64,000 nucleotides of DNA, taken from positions 70,361,906 through 70,425,905 of the forward strand of contig NC_134707.1 of assembly GCF_043290135.1 (NCBI RefSeq), read 5' to 3'. This document shows, one piece after another, positions 45,384-56,413 of the stretch (position 1 is its first letter; each line of letters begins with the position of its first letter). Below the pieces are notes generated by a model. It ran no database searches. It saw nothing but the letters and a program-made list of their open reading frames with translations, and was not told the origin of the DNA. The DNA comes from Rhipicephalus microplus (lineage: Eukaryota > Arthropoda > Arachnida > Ixodida > Ixodidae). The position numbers were made by a program, and so were the translations under genes.

Positions 45384-46024
45384 CTAGGCCAACGCCTCCT
45401 CTAGGAAGATGCCTGCCGCATGAGAAAAAAAAAAACAGCTGCCGCACTCTTTCCCCCCGCCCCGCCGCGGTGGTCTAGTGGCTAAGGTACTCGGCTGCTG
45501 ACCCGCAGGGCGCGGGTTCGAATCCCGACTGCGGCGGCTGCATTTCCGATGGAGGCGGAAATGTTGTAGGCCCGTGTGCTCAGATTTGGGTGCACGGTAA
45601 AGAACCCCAGGTGGTCTAAATTTCCGGAGCCCTCCACTACGGCGTCTCTCATAATCATATAGTGGTTTTGGGACGTTAAACCCCACATATCAATCAATAA
45701 ATCAATCAATCAACACTCTTTCCCTCCTTCATTTTGAAACTGTTCTCGGTCGCTAGCGTCACTTGTGGTAGACGGTGCAACAACGCAACACTTTGGATAG
45801 CCTCCGAACCAGTGGTGCACAGTTGCAGGTCTCAAATAACTTTCGACTGACGCGCCCCTAGGGGCCGCAGATGAAAAACGCTCAGCTGGTACCGCCCGTC
45901 GCCGTGATAATAGTGTCGGTCGCGAGCGCCACCGCGCGGAGCTTCTTTAAAACTGAAGGCAGGCCAACTACGCTGGGAGCGTGAGCCATTCCTCAGGCAT
46001 CTTTCTAGAGGAGGCGTTGGCTAG
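45384..46024. mobile_element. Non-autonomous inverted-repeat element hosting a SINE
   Basis: The left arm at 45384-45415 (ctaggccaacgcctcctcta...) is the reverse complement of 45994-46024 with one mismatch and one indel. No coding sequence. A full SINE is inserted at 45456-45713 inside it. Confidence 0.6.
45456..45713 (+). repeat. tRNA-derived tick SINE, full length
   Basis: Best copy in the window: head with A box (tggtctagtggctaaggtac), B box ggttcgaatcc at 45515-45525, body, and tail gggacgttaaaccccacata with tcaatcaa repeats. A perfect 11-bp target duplication CACTCTTTCCC lies at 45445-45455 and 45714-45724. Transcription would use the internal RNA polymerase III promoter. Confidence 0.95.
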
Positions 46025-46126
46025 GCCTATCTGTCCCGACGTGTAAGTGTCCTGCTACGTGTTAGTTGTCGCCCCAATGAACCTAAGTAGGCGGACTTGT
46101 TTGACGCACTTCTATTTTGATTCAGG

Positions 46127-46222
46127 TACACATTAAAAAACCCCAGGTGGTTAAAAATTCCGCAGTCCTCTATTACGGCGTCTGTCATATACATGAAGTG
46201 GTTTTGGGAGGTTAAACTACAC
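46127..46222 (+). repeat. SINE 3' half only
   Basis: Body from 'ccccaggtggttaaaa' through 'acggcgtctgtcat' to 'gggaggttaaact'. The head is absent, so it is a truncated or degraded copy. Confidence 0.8.
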
Positions 46223-46224
46223 AT

Positions 46225-48875
46225 TTTATTAAGGGTAGTCCTTATTGATGCGTACTCATTATATTCTTAAATTGTATTTCTCTGCATCTCTATTCAATTT
46301 TTTATGTCAATGAACTTGACGAGTTGCATTCATGTGCGTGCGCTGTAAGGACACGCACTAGCATTAGCTGCGGCAGCCCCGACTTTAGACAAAATAACAG
46401 ATACACCAAAATAGAGAGACGAAACAAAGCACCTAATGCTAAGTCCAAGCATAAGCTGCTCACCTGTGCCTTAGAAGCACCCTAATGAAGCCGCAGTTCC
46501 GCACTGTTGTCAGGTACGGAAGACAACTACAAACACCATAGGATAATTTCTTGTGCATCTGCAATATCCTTACATAAGATAACTCGGAGATTTGTATCTG
46601 CATTGTTGTCTCTCATGGGACCAGAACACCGTACATTCGCCTAATCCCGAGAGTTACAACGCTCTACAATGCTTGGGGACCGGAGGGTAAGATCGCCTGC
46701 TCCCTTAGATTCTTCTTTATTTTACAAAAATATAAAACAAATGCTGAGCAGAATGCCTCAGGAGATTTCGCACGAGATAAAAGCGCCGCTTTCACGTCAG
46801 TCGCTCTCGGAAGTGTGTTTCTGGCGCAAGTTCGTGCGTGTGGTATAACATAATGTCAGCCACCAGCGAGTTCTTAATTGCGCTTGGGGTATCTCCTCAG
46901 ATTGGGCCACTCCCGATCCCTGGCTGAGTCTTTCATCTTGCTCGACGTAGCGCCGTTCGGCATTGACTTAGGTGCTTAAGGTCATGAGATTGCTACATTT
47001 GCTGGGCCGCTCCATTTCGCCAAGTGGGATGATGCAGAAGTGTTTGTATACAACCCTGGAGAATACGTGTTCACGGAAGGGCGCTATGGTAAAAACGTTT
47101 CCGACATCAAGGTACTTAATTTCAATAAGGTTAGTGGAAATAGGGAATTTTATCAACAATAATATTTCTACTCGAGGAATGCGCCGACAAAACGGCATAA
47201 TGGATAAAAGCGTTGAAATGGCTTCGAAAAGTTGTCATCAGCTTTCATAGAAGGTACAAGTCAAACAACGAGCTTGCAAGAAACAGTGAAGCAAATTGTA
47301 CAACAGTGGGCTGTCCATAGAGAGAAAAGTTTGTATGTGCATGTATGGCTAACCATAAGTACCCGCCAGTATATACTGCGAGGCATTATTAGAAAACCGT
47401 AGAAGACAAAAAAAAACAATTGACAATTGGAACGCAACAGCACTACGGAATTTTGTTGTCATATGGCGTGTATTGTTGCTTCGATTTGCACGTTTTTTAT
47501 TGAGATATCATTTATAGAGGCAATCTCGGCTGTATTTCACCGCCGGTGTTGACGTGGGCGTCGGCGCCAATGTCACGCACCGTATTGTATACGTATCTAT
47601 ACACATGAAAATGCCATAAAGAAAAAAAATGCAGAAAGAAGAGTCTAGCGCTTTTCTTATGCTTCTGCTACAACGTTATCAGAATCACGCCAATCACCGC
47701 TAATAGTGGTATGCAAATCAATGCAGTGTAGGACACACTTCCTTGTAATTAAGTTGAAGACTAAGCGCTAATAGAAGTGTAACAGTTACGTCAGAACATA
47801 TGGCGACCTTATGTTCAACATATGGTTGTAGTTGACATGCCTGCGAAATTCAGAGCGAACGAAAAACTGCTCAAAGTACACAAAGACACTTATTGGCCCT
47901 GTATGGCATCACTCATTACCATACTAGGCGTTGGCTGCAACAAATTTTTCTCTACGTTCTAAATTAAATCTCACAATGAGTGCAATCCTTGGCATGTTTT
48001 TTTTAATTGATTATGTAGAACTCGTATAACTAATATTGCCTACCCACAAATCAAGAGTTGTATCTTTATTGCTATTACATAGTTTTCCTTTCTGGTGTAA
48101 TAACTGGCCAAATAATTGTATGTGCAAGTAGGTTTCACTACCAGTACATCATTATTCACACAAGAATATGACAAATGGCTTCCCACCCTCTTGAGAGACT
48201 GTGTGGGAAGTACTGCATGCCGATTCATTTTTCTTAAATATCCATAAATTACGACCACCTTAGAACATAGGATGGAACAATGGATTGAAGACAATATGAA
48301 GAATAGATTTACTTTTTCGTTTCCACCAAATTGCGTGTTATTTTGAGCTGGAAGAGAAATGTCACCTATGCAGACCCCTAAAAATGCCGAGTATTGCGCA
48401 AATTAGACGGGCACTAGCCCTCACAATTTTCTCAAGCTCGCTTGTTAAACTAACTTTCTTTCCTTCCTGTACAAAAAGACATGTTCTGCAGAAATTACAG
48501 CAGCCTTACATTTATTCTCTAGGACGTAGAGAGCGCGAATGTTCATGATTATTACATACTAACACTCATACACATACGCACCCAGGCATGTGAAAGCCGC
48601 TTCAATAACTTGATGAAAGATGTATATCAGGCTATTATTCATCGCACTTAGTGTCATGCATACTGTTTGAAGTTTGAAGTTTATTTTATTTCTTTCTGAT
48701 ACAGAAAGAGGAGTAAGAGCTAAAGGTCGTATTGCCTGAGAGAGGCTCCTACTCCCATGCGCATTCGGCATGCGTGTACATGTTTGCATGCGATGCGAGT
48801 ATACAAACAATAGAGCAACCAGAAAAATCAAAACATGCATGTACATAATTGTCACTGCAAATAAAGCATTACAGG
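46225..48875. other. Unassigned AT-rich stretch
   Basis: No gene recognised. A stretch at 48664-48690 (gaagtttgaagtttatttta) resembles the reversed 3' tail of a retroposon but has no other support. Confidence 0.45.
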
Positions 48876-49654
48876 TAGACATTTGTCACACATGTCCCGT
48901 TTATTAGAGAGGCAATCGCCGGGCTAATTCCAAGGGTCGAAGTATCGGCCCCCCGAACCGCACCACGAAAGCGTGGACAATTTAGAAGTGGTCCTTTTTG
49001 GCGCGCCAGCGGACGCCGGCTGTGGTCCAAAGAACAAGTCAGAGCCGAGAGTTGATAAACAAACAAAATTATATTCTCATTAACGGCAGATCAAAAACAA
49101 TATACACGTATGCACACTCCACAATAGTTACATACAATACGTCACCAATCAAACAACGCACTACACAGTACAATCAGCCACACTCAAAACAACGGACGAA
49201 CGATACACTCTACAATGCAGTCGCATGCATTGAACAACCAAGACACTTAAAGACTAAAGAGATAGAAACCTATCCAGTCCAAAGTTCTTGGAACAAAAGT
49301 CTGGATGATACTCTTCCGAGAATCACTCACTCAAAGTCCAGCGTTGTTGTCGTTCCGCGCCCTCGAAGTTTCTCTTCCAGGAAACCTCGCGCCTTCAATT
49401 GGCCACTCTCCAAGCTTCAAACTTCTTCGCCCGAACACGTCGGCATCACACACGCAGCTGTCGCCACGCGTCTTCGCTCGATAGCGGTAAACACACTCTC
49501 TTGCCTGTAGCTCGGGCCTTCACCCCTCAGGTGGAAATCCTCTTCATCTCCTGCTTCGTCCCTACGGACAAACCTTCGCCGACTACACGGCGGGATCCTT
49601 TCGCACTCTGGCGCAACTTCCGTCTTCTCCTCATCTCTCGTCTCGGCTGCTCGG

Positions 49655-49661
49655 TTAAATA
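49655..49661 (-). promoter_or_regulatory. TATA-like box of the candidate LTR
   Basis: The minus strand reads TATTTAA in the context GGTATTTAACCGAGC. Its position downstream of two heat-shock elements is the usual promoter order. Confidence 0.5.
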
Positions 49662-49675
49662 CCTTGCGCGCGACA

Positions 49676-49688
49676 TTCCAGAAGGTTC
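49676..49688 (-). promoter_or_regulatory. Heat-shock element, three units
   Basis: TTCcaGAAggTTC has three alternating pentamer cores with exact two-base spacing, the binding pattern for trimeric heat-shock factor. It lies about 15 bp upstream of the TATA-like box in minus orientation. Confidence 0.6.
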
Positions 49689-49795
49689 TCATCATTTCGT
49701 CGGCGCGATACGCAGCGAAGGCTGGGAAGAGGGCGAGACGGTTGGAATGCCCTCCGCGGCCGATGACTCAACTCGGTATGACCACGCCCCTTTTG

Positions 49796-49813
49796 TTCTA
49801 GAACTTTCGCGAG
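49796..49813 (-). promoter_or_regulatory. Heat-shock element, three perfect units plus one imperfect
   Basis: TTCtaGAActTTCgcGAG keeps the alternating cores at two-base spacing; only the last unit deviates. It lies about 135 bp upstream of the TATA-like box. Confidence 0.6.
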
Positions 49814-50256
49814 CTATCTCGGCCGCCGATGTGGGGCGAGGAGGTTCATCGGCGAAGCCACGCTTCCGAGGGGAGAGCGCGCGCCCCGGGGAGCATTTAG
49901 ATGTTTGTTTTCTTTTTCTTTTGACCTCGCGGCGCCACTCCGGCGTTTCGTCGCGACAATTTGGCGGCGCGCCCATTTTTAGCGCTCGTTGTGTGACATT
50001 ATACATGAAAACTCTTAATGAAAACAAACATATCATACAGACACTCCAAGAAAATATACCTATACACATTAAATTGTGAATTTTCAAATTGTAGCACAAA
50101 CTGTATATGCGGTACACGTTAAAAATAAACAGATATATTTTATTGATACGTTATCGTGGAATGTTACAGAAAGTTTTTTATAATTTTTTTAAAGCGGGGG
50201 GCATGAAAATCTATATGATGTTCAATACTCATGGTCCTGAGTTAGTTCGCATAAGT

Positions 50257-51760
50257 TCACATTCTCGTTTGGTGGCGTAATTGATATCGAGGGAAAGAAA
50301 CGGGCAGGCTACTGAAATTGAGCCTGTGCTTTTTTATGTGCAAAAGTAATCTATAATAGTAGATTTTATTTGCACTGATTAACGAGTGTTTCTCAAAAAG
50401 ATTGTGTGCTGGTAAATCTCGCGGTCTACCGTGATATTTTTCGAAAATTCGCATTGCCCTTTTTTGCAATTTTATTAGTTTGTTGTAATTTTTTGCTGTT
50501 GTTGTTCGCCATAATAATGCACAATAGTTAAGTTTTGAGTGAAAGAGGGTGTAGTACATTGCCTTCTTTAGTGTTAGTGGTATCAGACTACTAATTTTAT
50601 ACATAGAGCCTACTACATTACTGAGGTTGCTGCTGAGTTTATTAATATGATTGTCCCAAGAGAGATTTTCTTATAACCATCCCCCCAAAAACTTTTGTGT
50701 TGTTACCTGTTCGATCTGCTCTCCTCTAAATAAAACAGTAATCTTGACAGGCATCGGCTTATTTATCGGTTTACATATTATATACTTAGTTTTGCTGACA
50801 TTTTATTGAAGTTCTTTTAACTTCAGCCAATCAGATAATAAGTCTGATTAATCATTAATTTCTTTTTCAATCTGTTGTAGGGATGAATTTGAAAAGAAAA
50901 GATTAGTGTCATCCGCATACATGACTATGTTCGGTGTAGGTGAAACGCTTGGGAAATCATTGATGTATATGTTAAATAATACCGGGCCAAGTATGGATCC
51001 CTGCGATACGCCAGTCTGTACTATAAGATATGGAGAGGTCACCTGATTAAGTGAAACATACTGAGAACGATCCGTTAAGTAGCTTCGCATGAGATCTAAC
51101 GTTGTACCGCGTATCCCATAGCTATGAAGTTTAGATAACAGTATTTCATGATTCACACTGTCGAATTCTTTACGGAGGTCAAGGAATAAACCGACCGTGT
51201 ATAAACGATTTTCAATGTTTTGTAGTATTTGATGTTTTATTTTGAGGAGTGCATCCTCACATGATTTATCTTTTTAAAATCCATACTGAGATGTACTAAT
51301 TATAGCATACTTATTTAGAAGACCTTCTAGTCGGAAAATAATTACAGCCTCGAAAAGTTTTGAGAAGAGTGGTAGTATTGAAATAGGTCGGAAATTGTTT
51401 ACAGAACTGTCTGCACCCCCTTTGTGAATTGGAGAGACACGGGCTATTTTAAGTTTGCTTAGAAAAATTCCGCATTCGAACATTCTATTGATAATATCGG
51501 CAAAGGCTGTAGATATGATATCCGATACATATTTTATGGGAGATGCCAGTATACCATCAAATCGTGCAGCTGCATTGCATTTAAAACTACTGATTACCTT
51601 TCCAACTTCGCCCGCAGTCGTAGGAAATAATACAAAAGAATTTCGCACAGATTGTTTCGTTACAGCGGGTCTTACATACCCGGGATTTTCAAAGGAATCG
51701 CTGTTATAGCATTCAACAAAGTGAGTATTCAGGGCACTGGCAGCCCTAAATACTCACTTG
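50257..51760 (-). pseudogene. Non-LTR reverse transcriptase, broken
   Basis: Blocks in order are LNTHFVECYNSDSFENPGYVRP (pre-RT), KIARVSPIHKGGADSSVNNFRPISILPLFSKLFEAVI, LFLDLRKEFDSVNHEIL (catalytic Asp), YLTDRSQYVSLN, GVSQGSILGPVLFNIYINDF, IVMYADDTNLFF (YADD intact), and the thumb and C-terminal region LIPLTLKKAMYYTLFHSKLNYCALLWRTT and LQKRAMRIFEKY. The frame is cut by a stop at about 51275 and others between 51160 and 50604. Such enzymes prime on nicked DNA. Exact clade is not certain; absence of RNase H excludes the I group. Confidence 0.87.
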
Positions 51761-51789
51761 AAAATGACTGTGCATCCGCCAGTCATTTT
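51721..51789. other. Two adjacent hairpins
   Basis: The first has 15-base arms (51721-51735 and 51743-51757) with one mismatch and a 7-base loop. The second has perfect 10-base arms (51761-51770 and 51780-51789) with a 9-base loop. They are separated by three bases. Confidence 0.75.
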
Positions 51790-51850
51790 TTAAATGCAAT
51801 GAATAATGCGAGCAGCTGCATTTGCCATGAATATTGGTGGTAAGAGCTGC

Positions 51851-52638
51851 ATAGGCAATCAGTGCGAGTCAGTGCGTAAACAGAAGGAATTCACGGGTAC
51901 CAGGCTGTTCGTTCTCTTTGTTGCTGGTCTAACATTGACCACTTGGTTAATGGCTCTCTTAAACCAAGTTATCATACAGGTTTTTTGGCACTGTGCATAC
52001 CAAAAGCTCAGGATAAACGTGCAAGGACCATGTACTATTTACATCATTTTGGATAAATAGATGTTATATACGTACGTACGTCACAATGATTTTGCGTTGT
52101 CTGTATTTAGGCTATTCTTTAGAAGTTGAGGGCACAGGTTAGGCGCACAGTCAAATCTCAAAGCAGTCCAAATGGTGAAAAAAAAAGGTAACCCAAAAAA
52201 TAAACGAAGTATGAAACCATTACTTCAGTTGAAAGATCGTTAGTATACAATATACCCCAAGTTTCTGTGGTAGGTTCATATAAGTTGCTCAGGAGGGACA
52301 AATATTACGCACTGCTTCAGCTGCTTCCAGAACGAGCAGATACATTTAGAACTGACAATCGAATTGTAAATGTGGGAGCTTCGGGGCTAGCGACTGCATT
52401 GCGAATGAACGTTCTCGTGGATCGCTTTTAATAAATGTAATCACTGAAGGGTCTCAGGTAAATATGAATAACACTATCAGTGTATGCAGCGCAGTACCTA
52501 TATTAAACAAAGCTCACTATTATAAATTATTTTTAAACATTTCAATAAAAACATTGCGTGAATGCTACTCGCTCATGTGTGCCATAGTAACATAGTAATA
52601 CTGAAGTATTTATGAATATGTAACGTATGATTCTGGTC
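51851..52638. other. Unassigned stretch
   Basis: No gene or repeat recognised. Confidence 0.5.
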
Positions 52639-52650
52639 AGACTATATGAG

Positions 52651-52893
52651 CTAATTGATTGATATGTAGGGTTTAACGTCCCAAAACCACCATATGATTA
52701 TGAGAGACGCCGTAGTGGAGAGCTCCAGAAATTTCGACCGCCTGGGGTTCTTTAACGTGCACCCAAATCTGAGCACACGGGCCTACAACATTTCCGCCTC
52801 CAACAAAAATGCAGCCGCCGCAGCAGGGATTCGAACCCGCGACCTGCAGGTCAGTAGCCGAGTACCTTAGCCACTAGACCACCGCGGCGGGGA
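52651..52893 (-). repeat. tRNA-derived tick SINE, full length
   Basis: Complete minus-strand copy ending (on the plus strand) in accaccgcggcgggg, with B box gattcgaacccgc and the typical tail at its left end. A perfect 12-bp target duplication AGACTATATGAG lies at 52639-52650 and 52894-52905. Confidence 0.95.
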
Positions 52894-52905
52894 AGACTAT
52901 ATGAG

Positions 52906-53815
52906 AAAATGGAGGATTAGTGCTACATATGACTCGACTTTTTGTGGGCAGAGTGGATAGTATATGCTTTGAGGAGCAATTCGCAGAATCTGTCGAGGCA
53001 CGCAGCAATACTTCTAAAACTTCTAATTCGGCAAAAAGTGAAGGTTTGGAGTAACAGCATTAAAAACTTTTTTTGCGGTTGCATTCACACATTAATGGAT
53101 ACCCATGCAGTTTTTTCAGCGTTCAATGCAGTTTCTCGGACCTATATGTGTTGATCAGTAAGCGAACACATTCATTAGTCATTTTTTATATACTTGTCGA
53201 CTCTTCACATTGCTTCACAGTAGACGAAACCGAAGTCACCAGGGACGGCTTTACGCTCCCCCATAGTCGAGTACTAAGTACTCGAATTTGTTAACCACCT
53301 TTTCTAAGCACACATTGGCCGAGTGTGCATACATACTCACTGCATTAACAGTGAATGACATAGGTTTGCGACTTCCATGACAGCCTGACAGAACGTGGTT
53401 GCGTTTGTTCTCAGAGCTGTGTCTTTCAAGCATGTCTTTACACATTTACTACGTTCGTGCAGATGCTTTCTAAATACCAAATACTATAGGAAATATAAGA
53501 AATGTGTGCAGTGTTTTAATGATGTAAAAAGTGGGCCGCTTAACGGACGGCGGCGTTTTATTCCTTAGCGAAGGAACACAATATTCATCAGATATGGTTT
53601 GTTGAACTGTATGGTACCTTAACTTGGTGTATGGCTTACCTTAAAATCTAAACAGCGTTCCTTCGTTGGCATGCTCGTGATTTGTGGCATGGTGTTGCAT
53701 ACTGACGTATTTCCGCTTGTTGAGCACACGACGACGCGCCAATCGTAGCTTTGATTCCTTACAAAATCAGATGCGCTGCAAGAACCGTTATATTTGCTGC
53801 TAGGCATGAAGTTTC
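52906..53815. other. Unassigned stretch
   Basis: No gene or repeat recognised. Confidence 0.5.
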
Positions 53816-54220
53816 CTAGAAAGAAGCAAAGGAGGCTGTGGCACTGCCATTCTTCAGCCACCACGGGAATCATGGGTAGAACATAATGTTTGCCCAGTAT
53901 CAACGTTTTCGTGCTTCGTACACACATGCAGCATGTTAATTGCAGTATTTTGGTTTTGCTTCAAATGAAAAAAAAAGTAATCATCGTGAACTTCGCGAAC
54001 GAATTTGAAATGGTGAGTCTGAAAAAGTCAAGGTGGTGAAGCCTAACTGCTGAACCTTTAATGAACTTCGTCATCGGCAAAGTGGATTCAGGCCCTACAG
54101 AGCCAGAACAACGTTTACACCAGGCAAGAATGGGCCAACTAGTGTACTGTCCCTCATTCTACTGTCGGCTCAAGTGCTGTGCATTGCAGTTCTCATAGAC
54201 ACTAGTGCCTGAGTTGCCTA
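53816..54220. mobile_element. MITE related to 44531-44933, diverged copy 2
   Basis: Shares with copy 1 the internal order cattcttcagccaccacggg / atcatgggtag on the left, an A-rich centre followed by 'cttcg.gaacgaatttgaaa' sequence, and gcattgcagttctcatagac on the right. Its ends are too decayed to fix a target duplication. Confidence 0.55.
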
Positions 54221-54904
54221 TTGTGTATATATTTGAACCTCTACGTGACTATAGGTTCACTTAATGCGGATCAAGAGGCTCAACGGCAAAAAGCCCTGCT
54301 GCAGCAAAAGAAGCCAACACTGTTTTGCACAACGTAAGATAGTCATGACCCTCCAAGATATTCTCTGGTACTTCACTTGGTCTCTTGGGATAACCTTTGT
54401 CTTCAGAGTACATGACACAGTGTTGTTTGTATTAAAGCCTGTTTGTTTGTAATAAACCAACTGCGTCACGTAAACACCCTTTCGCGAAAGTTTTGTAGAG
54501 CCCTTTCGCGTCTATATACGCACACATCGTGCTTTCGAGCCACAAAACCATTTTTTATTCAGTTAAATACAGGGCAAACAATTTCTTGTCCGAGTGAGTG
54601 ATAATCAGTAGTATGGGCTGTTTTACCGGAATCTACAGGAAATAGTGGTCAATGAAAACTACAAAAGAGAACGCATTATTTACTTCTATAACGCATAGAA
54701 TCCAGGCATTCCATTATATCGTAGCGAGAGCTACATCGGCCGTAATCTCGCCATTTCGCAGCGACTTTCGCCACGCCTACTGACATGACGTCAGAGGACG
54801 AGCCACTCAAACAGCGTTTCAACAACAAAAAGGTAGCCAGCCTTCCATCGTATATATGAAAAAGCTAGCTCGCTGGGTTCTATCGACATGTATAGAAAGT
54901 GAGT
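54221..54904. other. Unassigned stretch
   Basis: No gene or repeat recognised. Confidence 0.5.
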
Positions 54905-55006
54905 TGGAAAGAACCCCGAGTGGTCGAAATTTCTGGCGCCCTCCACTACGGCGTCTAATCACATAATAGTTTTGGGACGTTAAACCCCACTTATCAATGA
55001 TCAATC
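54905..55006 (+). repeat. SINE 3' half only
   Basis: 'gaaccccgagtggtcgaaat', ccctccactacggcgtct and gggacgttaaaccccac are present; the tRNA-like head is missing. Confidence 0.85.
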
Positions 55007-55159
55007 AGAAAGTGCGTTGGAGAGTCAGAAGAAAGCCAGGCGTCATCGTGAGGATGCAATCGAGGAATCAAGTGAGCTGAGGACACCGAGGAAAAACGAA
55101 CTTCATCTCTCGAGATACGTAACCTCACAGAAAAAACAATTTAAACAAAAATCACTGCA

Positions 55160-55485
55160 TATAAATGGAATGAATACTGATGAGGGGAGTGAAGCGTCCG
55201 TCAATTCGTCCGTGCTTTCGCCCATGTGACCATCCGTCCGTACGTGCGCCCGTTCATGCGTTTGTTCGTGCGTCCATACGTGTGTCCGCCTGTGTGTCCG
55301 TCCGTTCGTCCATTCGTCCTTGCAGCTCTCTGTCTGTCTGTTCATCTCTCCGTCCGTGCGTACGTCTGTCCATCTAGTGAATACTTCAAGTACCGTCATC
55401 TCAATTCTCTTTTATCATATATTCATGATATACAAATACCGCCATCCAGTGGACAATCCAAGGACTAAACGAGAGTATGTACCAC
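55160..55485 (-). repeat. Minisatellite-bearing dispersed repeat, copy B (reversed)
   Basis: Core of CGTCCGTNCGT-type units at 55194-55375 (reverse complement of the GGACG core), with both flanks homologous to copy A: cgccatccagtggacaatcc and ccaaggactaaacgagag on one side, 'attcattccatttatatgca' on the other. Confidence 0.8.
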
Positions 55486-55804
55486 ATTTCTGCGGTCAGC
55501 GCTTTGCTAACAACGAGAGCGTGATAACGACGCCATGCTACGTTTCGTTTTTCGTAACATGTGAATATGCCGGCATGTGCCCGAGAGCGGGTATGTGTCA
55601 CTGGTATGCGGCTATGTGTCACAGGTTACGCACTACGGCAACGGGACTTACAAACCCCGCGATAAGGAACTTGGCCCCTAAAAGATTGAGCGTACAAATC
55701 GCTAGGCACAACCAGACGTAAATACTTGAGCCACAACCGATGTCTAAACTTGCGTCGGTAGCAGTAAACTGTTATTGCCTCGTGTTACTAATATGCTGAT
55801 AATA

Positions 55805-55971
55805 TGAAGTCTTGGTTTGGAAGACCTTTATTAGGCCCGAGGAACCAGCAACCGAAAGCTACGAAAAACGAACCAAGATGATGAACCTACGCAACAACTA
55901 TGAGGAAGCATGAGCAACACATAAAAAGGATAATGTACAGATGAAGAGGATGGGTACAATAAATGCCCTCA
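55805..55971 (-). repeat. Gypsy 3' LTR
   Basis: Begins (plus strand) tgaagtcttggtttggaaga, ends atgccctca. Similar throughout to 59944-60111. Confidence 0.85.
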
Positions 55972-56300
55972 CTAATTCCCCCCGCGTTAAGCGGCCAGCC
56001 TGGCCGTGGCAAGTCAAGCGGACAACGACCGTCCCATGAAGGGCTTCATACGGCAGACATGGACGACCCCAATAGTTCGATAACGGCAATCTGCTAGGGT
56101 TGCTAGTGGCGTCACGCGGGGAAGTCTCTTCAATAACTGTGTACGGCTCCATAAACTATGGCTGTAATTTGTCGCACAAACCAGGTGCGCGGATAGGCGT
56201 CAAAAGGAGCACTTCGTTTCCAGGTCGAAAGGATACAGCATGATGAGATTCAACGTAAACTAGCTTTTTCTCTTGCTGTCAGGCTTCAGTATTTATACGA
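55972..56300 (-). pseudogene. Gypsy integrase C-terminal module
   Basis: The minus strand reads EPYTVIEETSP in one frame and VVHVCRMKPFMGRS in another, the GPY/F-type end of integrase and the segment that follows it. Separated from the core by degraded sequence (56160-56410). The polypurine tract follows at about 55972-55990. Confidence 0.7.
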
Positions 56301-56413
56301 GCATGTTGGTGTCACTGTTCCAGTCGTAGGACGTATCCCTCTGAAGTGGATAGAGAAGAATTCGCGTGGCACGTAAAGAAAGAGACGTCCAGGAAGGAAG
56401 TAGGGGAGCATTC

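Larger units (their letters stand above)
48884..49998 (-). repeat. Candidate solo LTR
   Basis: The segment begins TGTCACAC and ends GTGTGACA, an 8-bp inverted repeat with TG...CA ends, and the minus strand carries promoter-like and terminator-like signals in LTR order: heat-shock elements (49813-49796, 49688-49676), TATA-like TATTTAA (49661-49655), and AATAAA just before the end (about 48905-48900). ACATT occurs at both ends (48879-48883, 49996-50000), which would be a 5-bp duplication if three terminal bases are shared. No internal coding region adjoins, so a solo LTR is the simplest reading; the superfamily is not determined. Confidence 0.6.
50070..51850 (-). mobile_element. Non-LTR retrotransposon fragment (CR1/L2/Jockey-like RT)
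   Basis: Minus-strand RT-bearing fragment without endonuclease or RNase H in view. The 3' UTR (about 50250-50080) ends in AT-rich sequence with an AATAAA. The 5' end fades out at about 51750-51850, where two hairpins lie. It is unrelated at motif level to the I-group LINE at 5.8-11.3 kb. Confidence 0.82.

Noticed and set aside
45470..45540. tRNA gene in the 'ggtggtctagtggctaagg' sequence
   Set aside because: The tRNA-like heads belong to SINE copies with shared bodies, tails and target duplications, so they are not functional tRNA genes.
49399..50079. 226-codon plus-strand open frame
   Set aside because: It lies inside the candidate LTR, opposite to its promoter signals, in GC-rich sequence where long open frames arise by chance; no protein motif seen.
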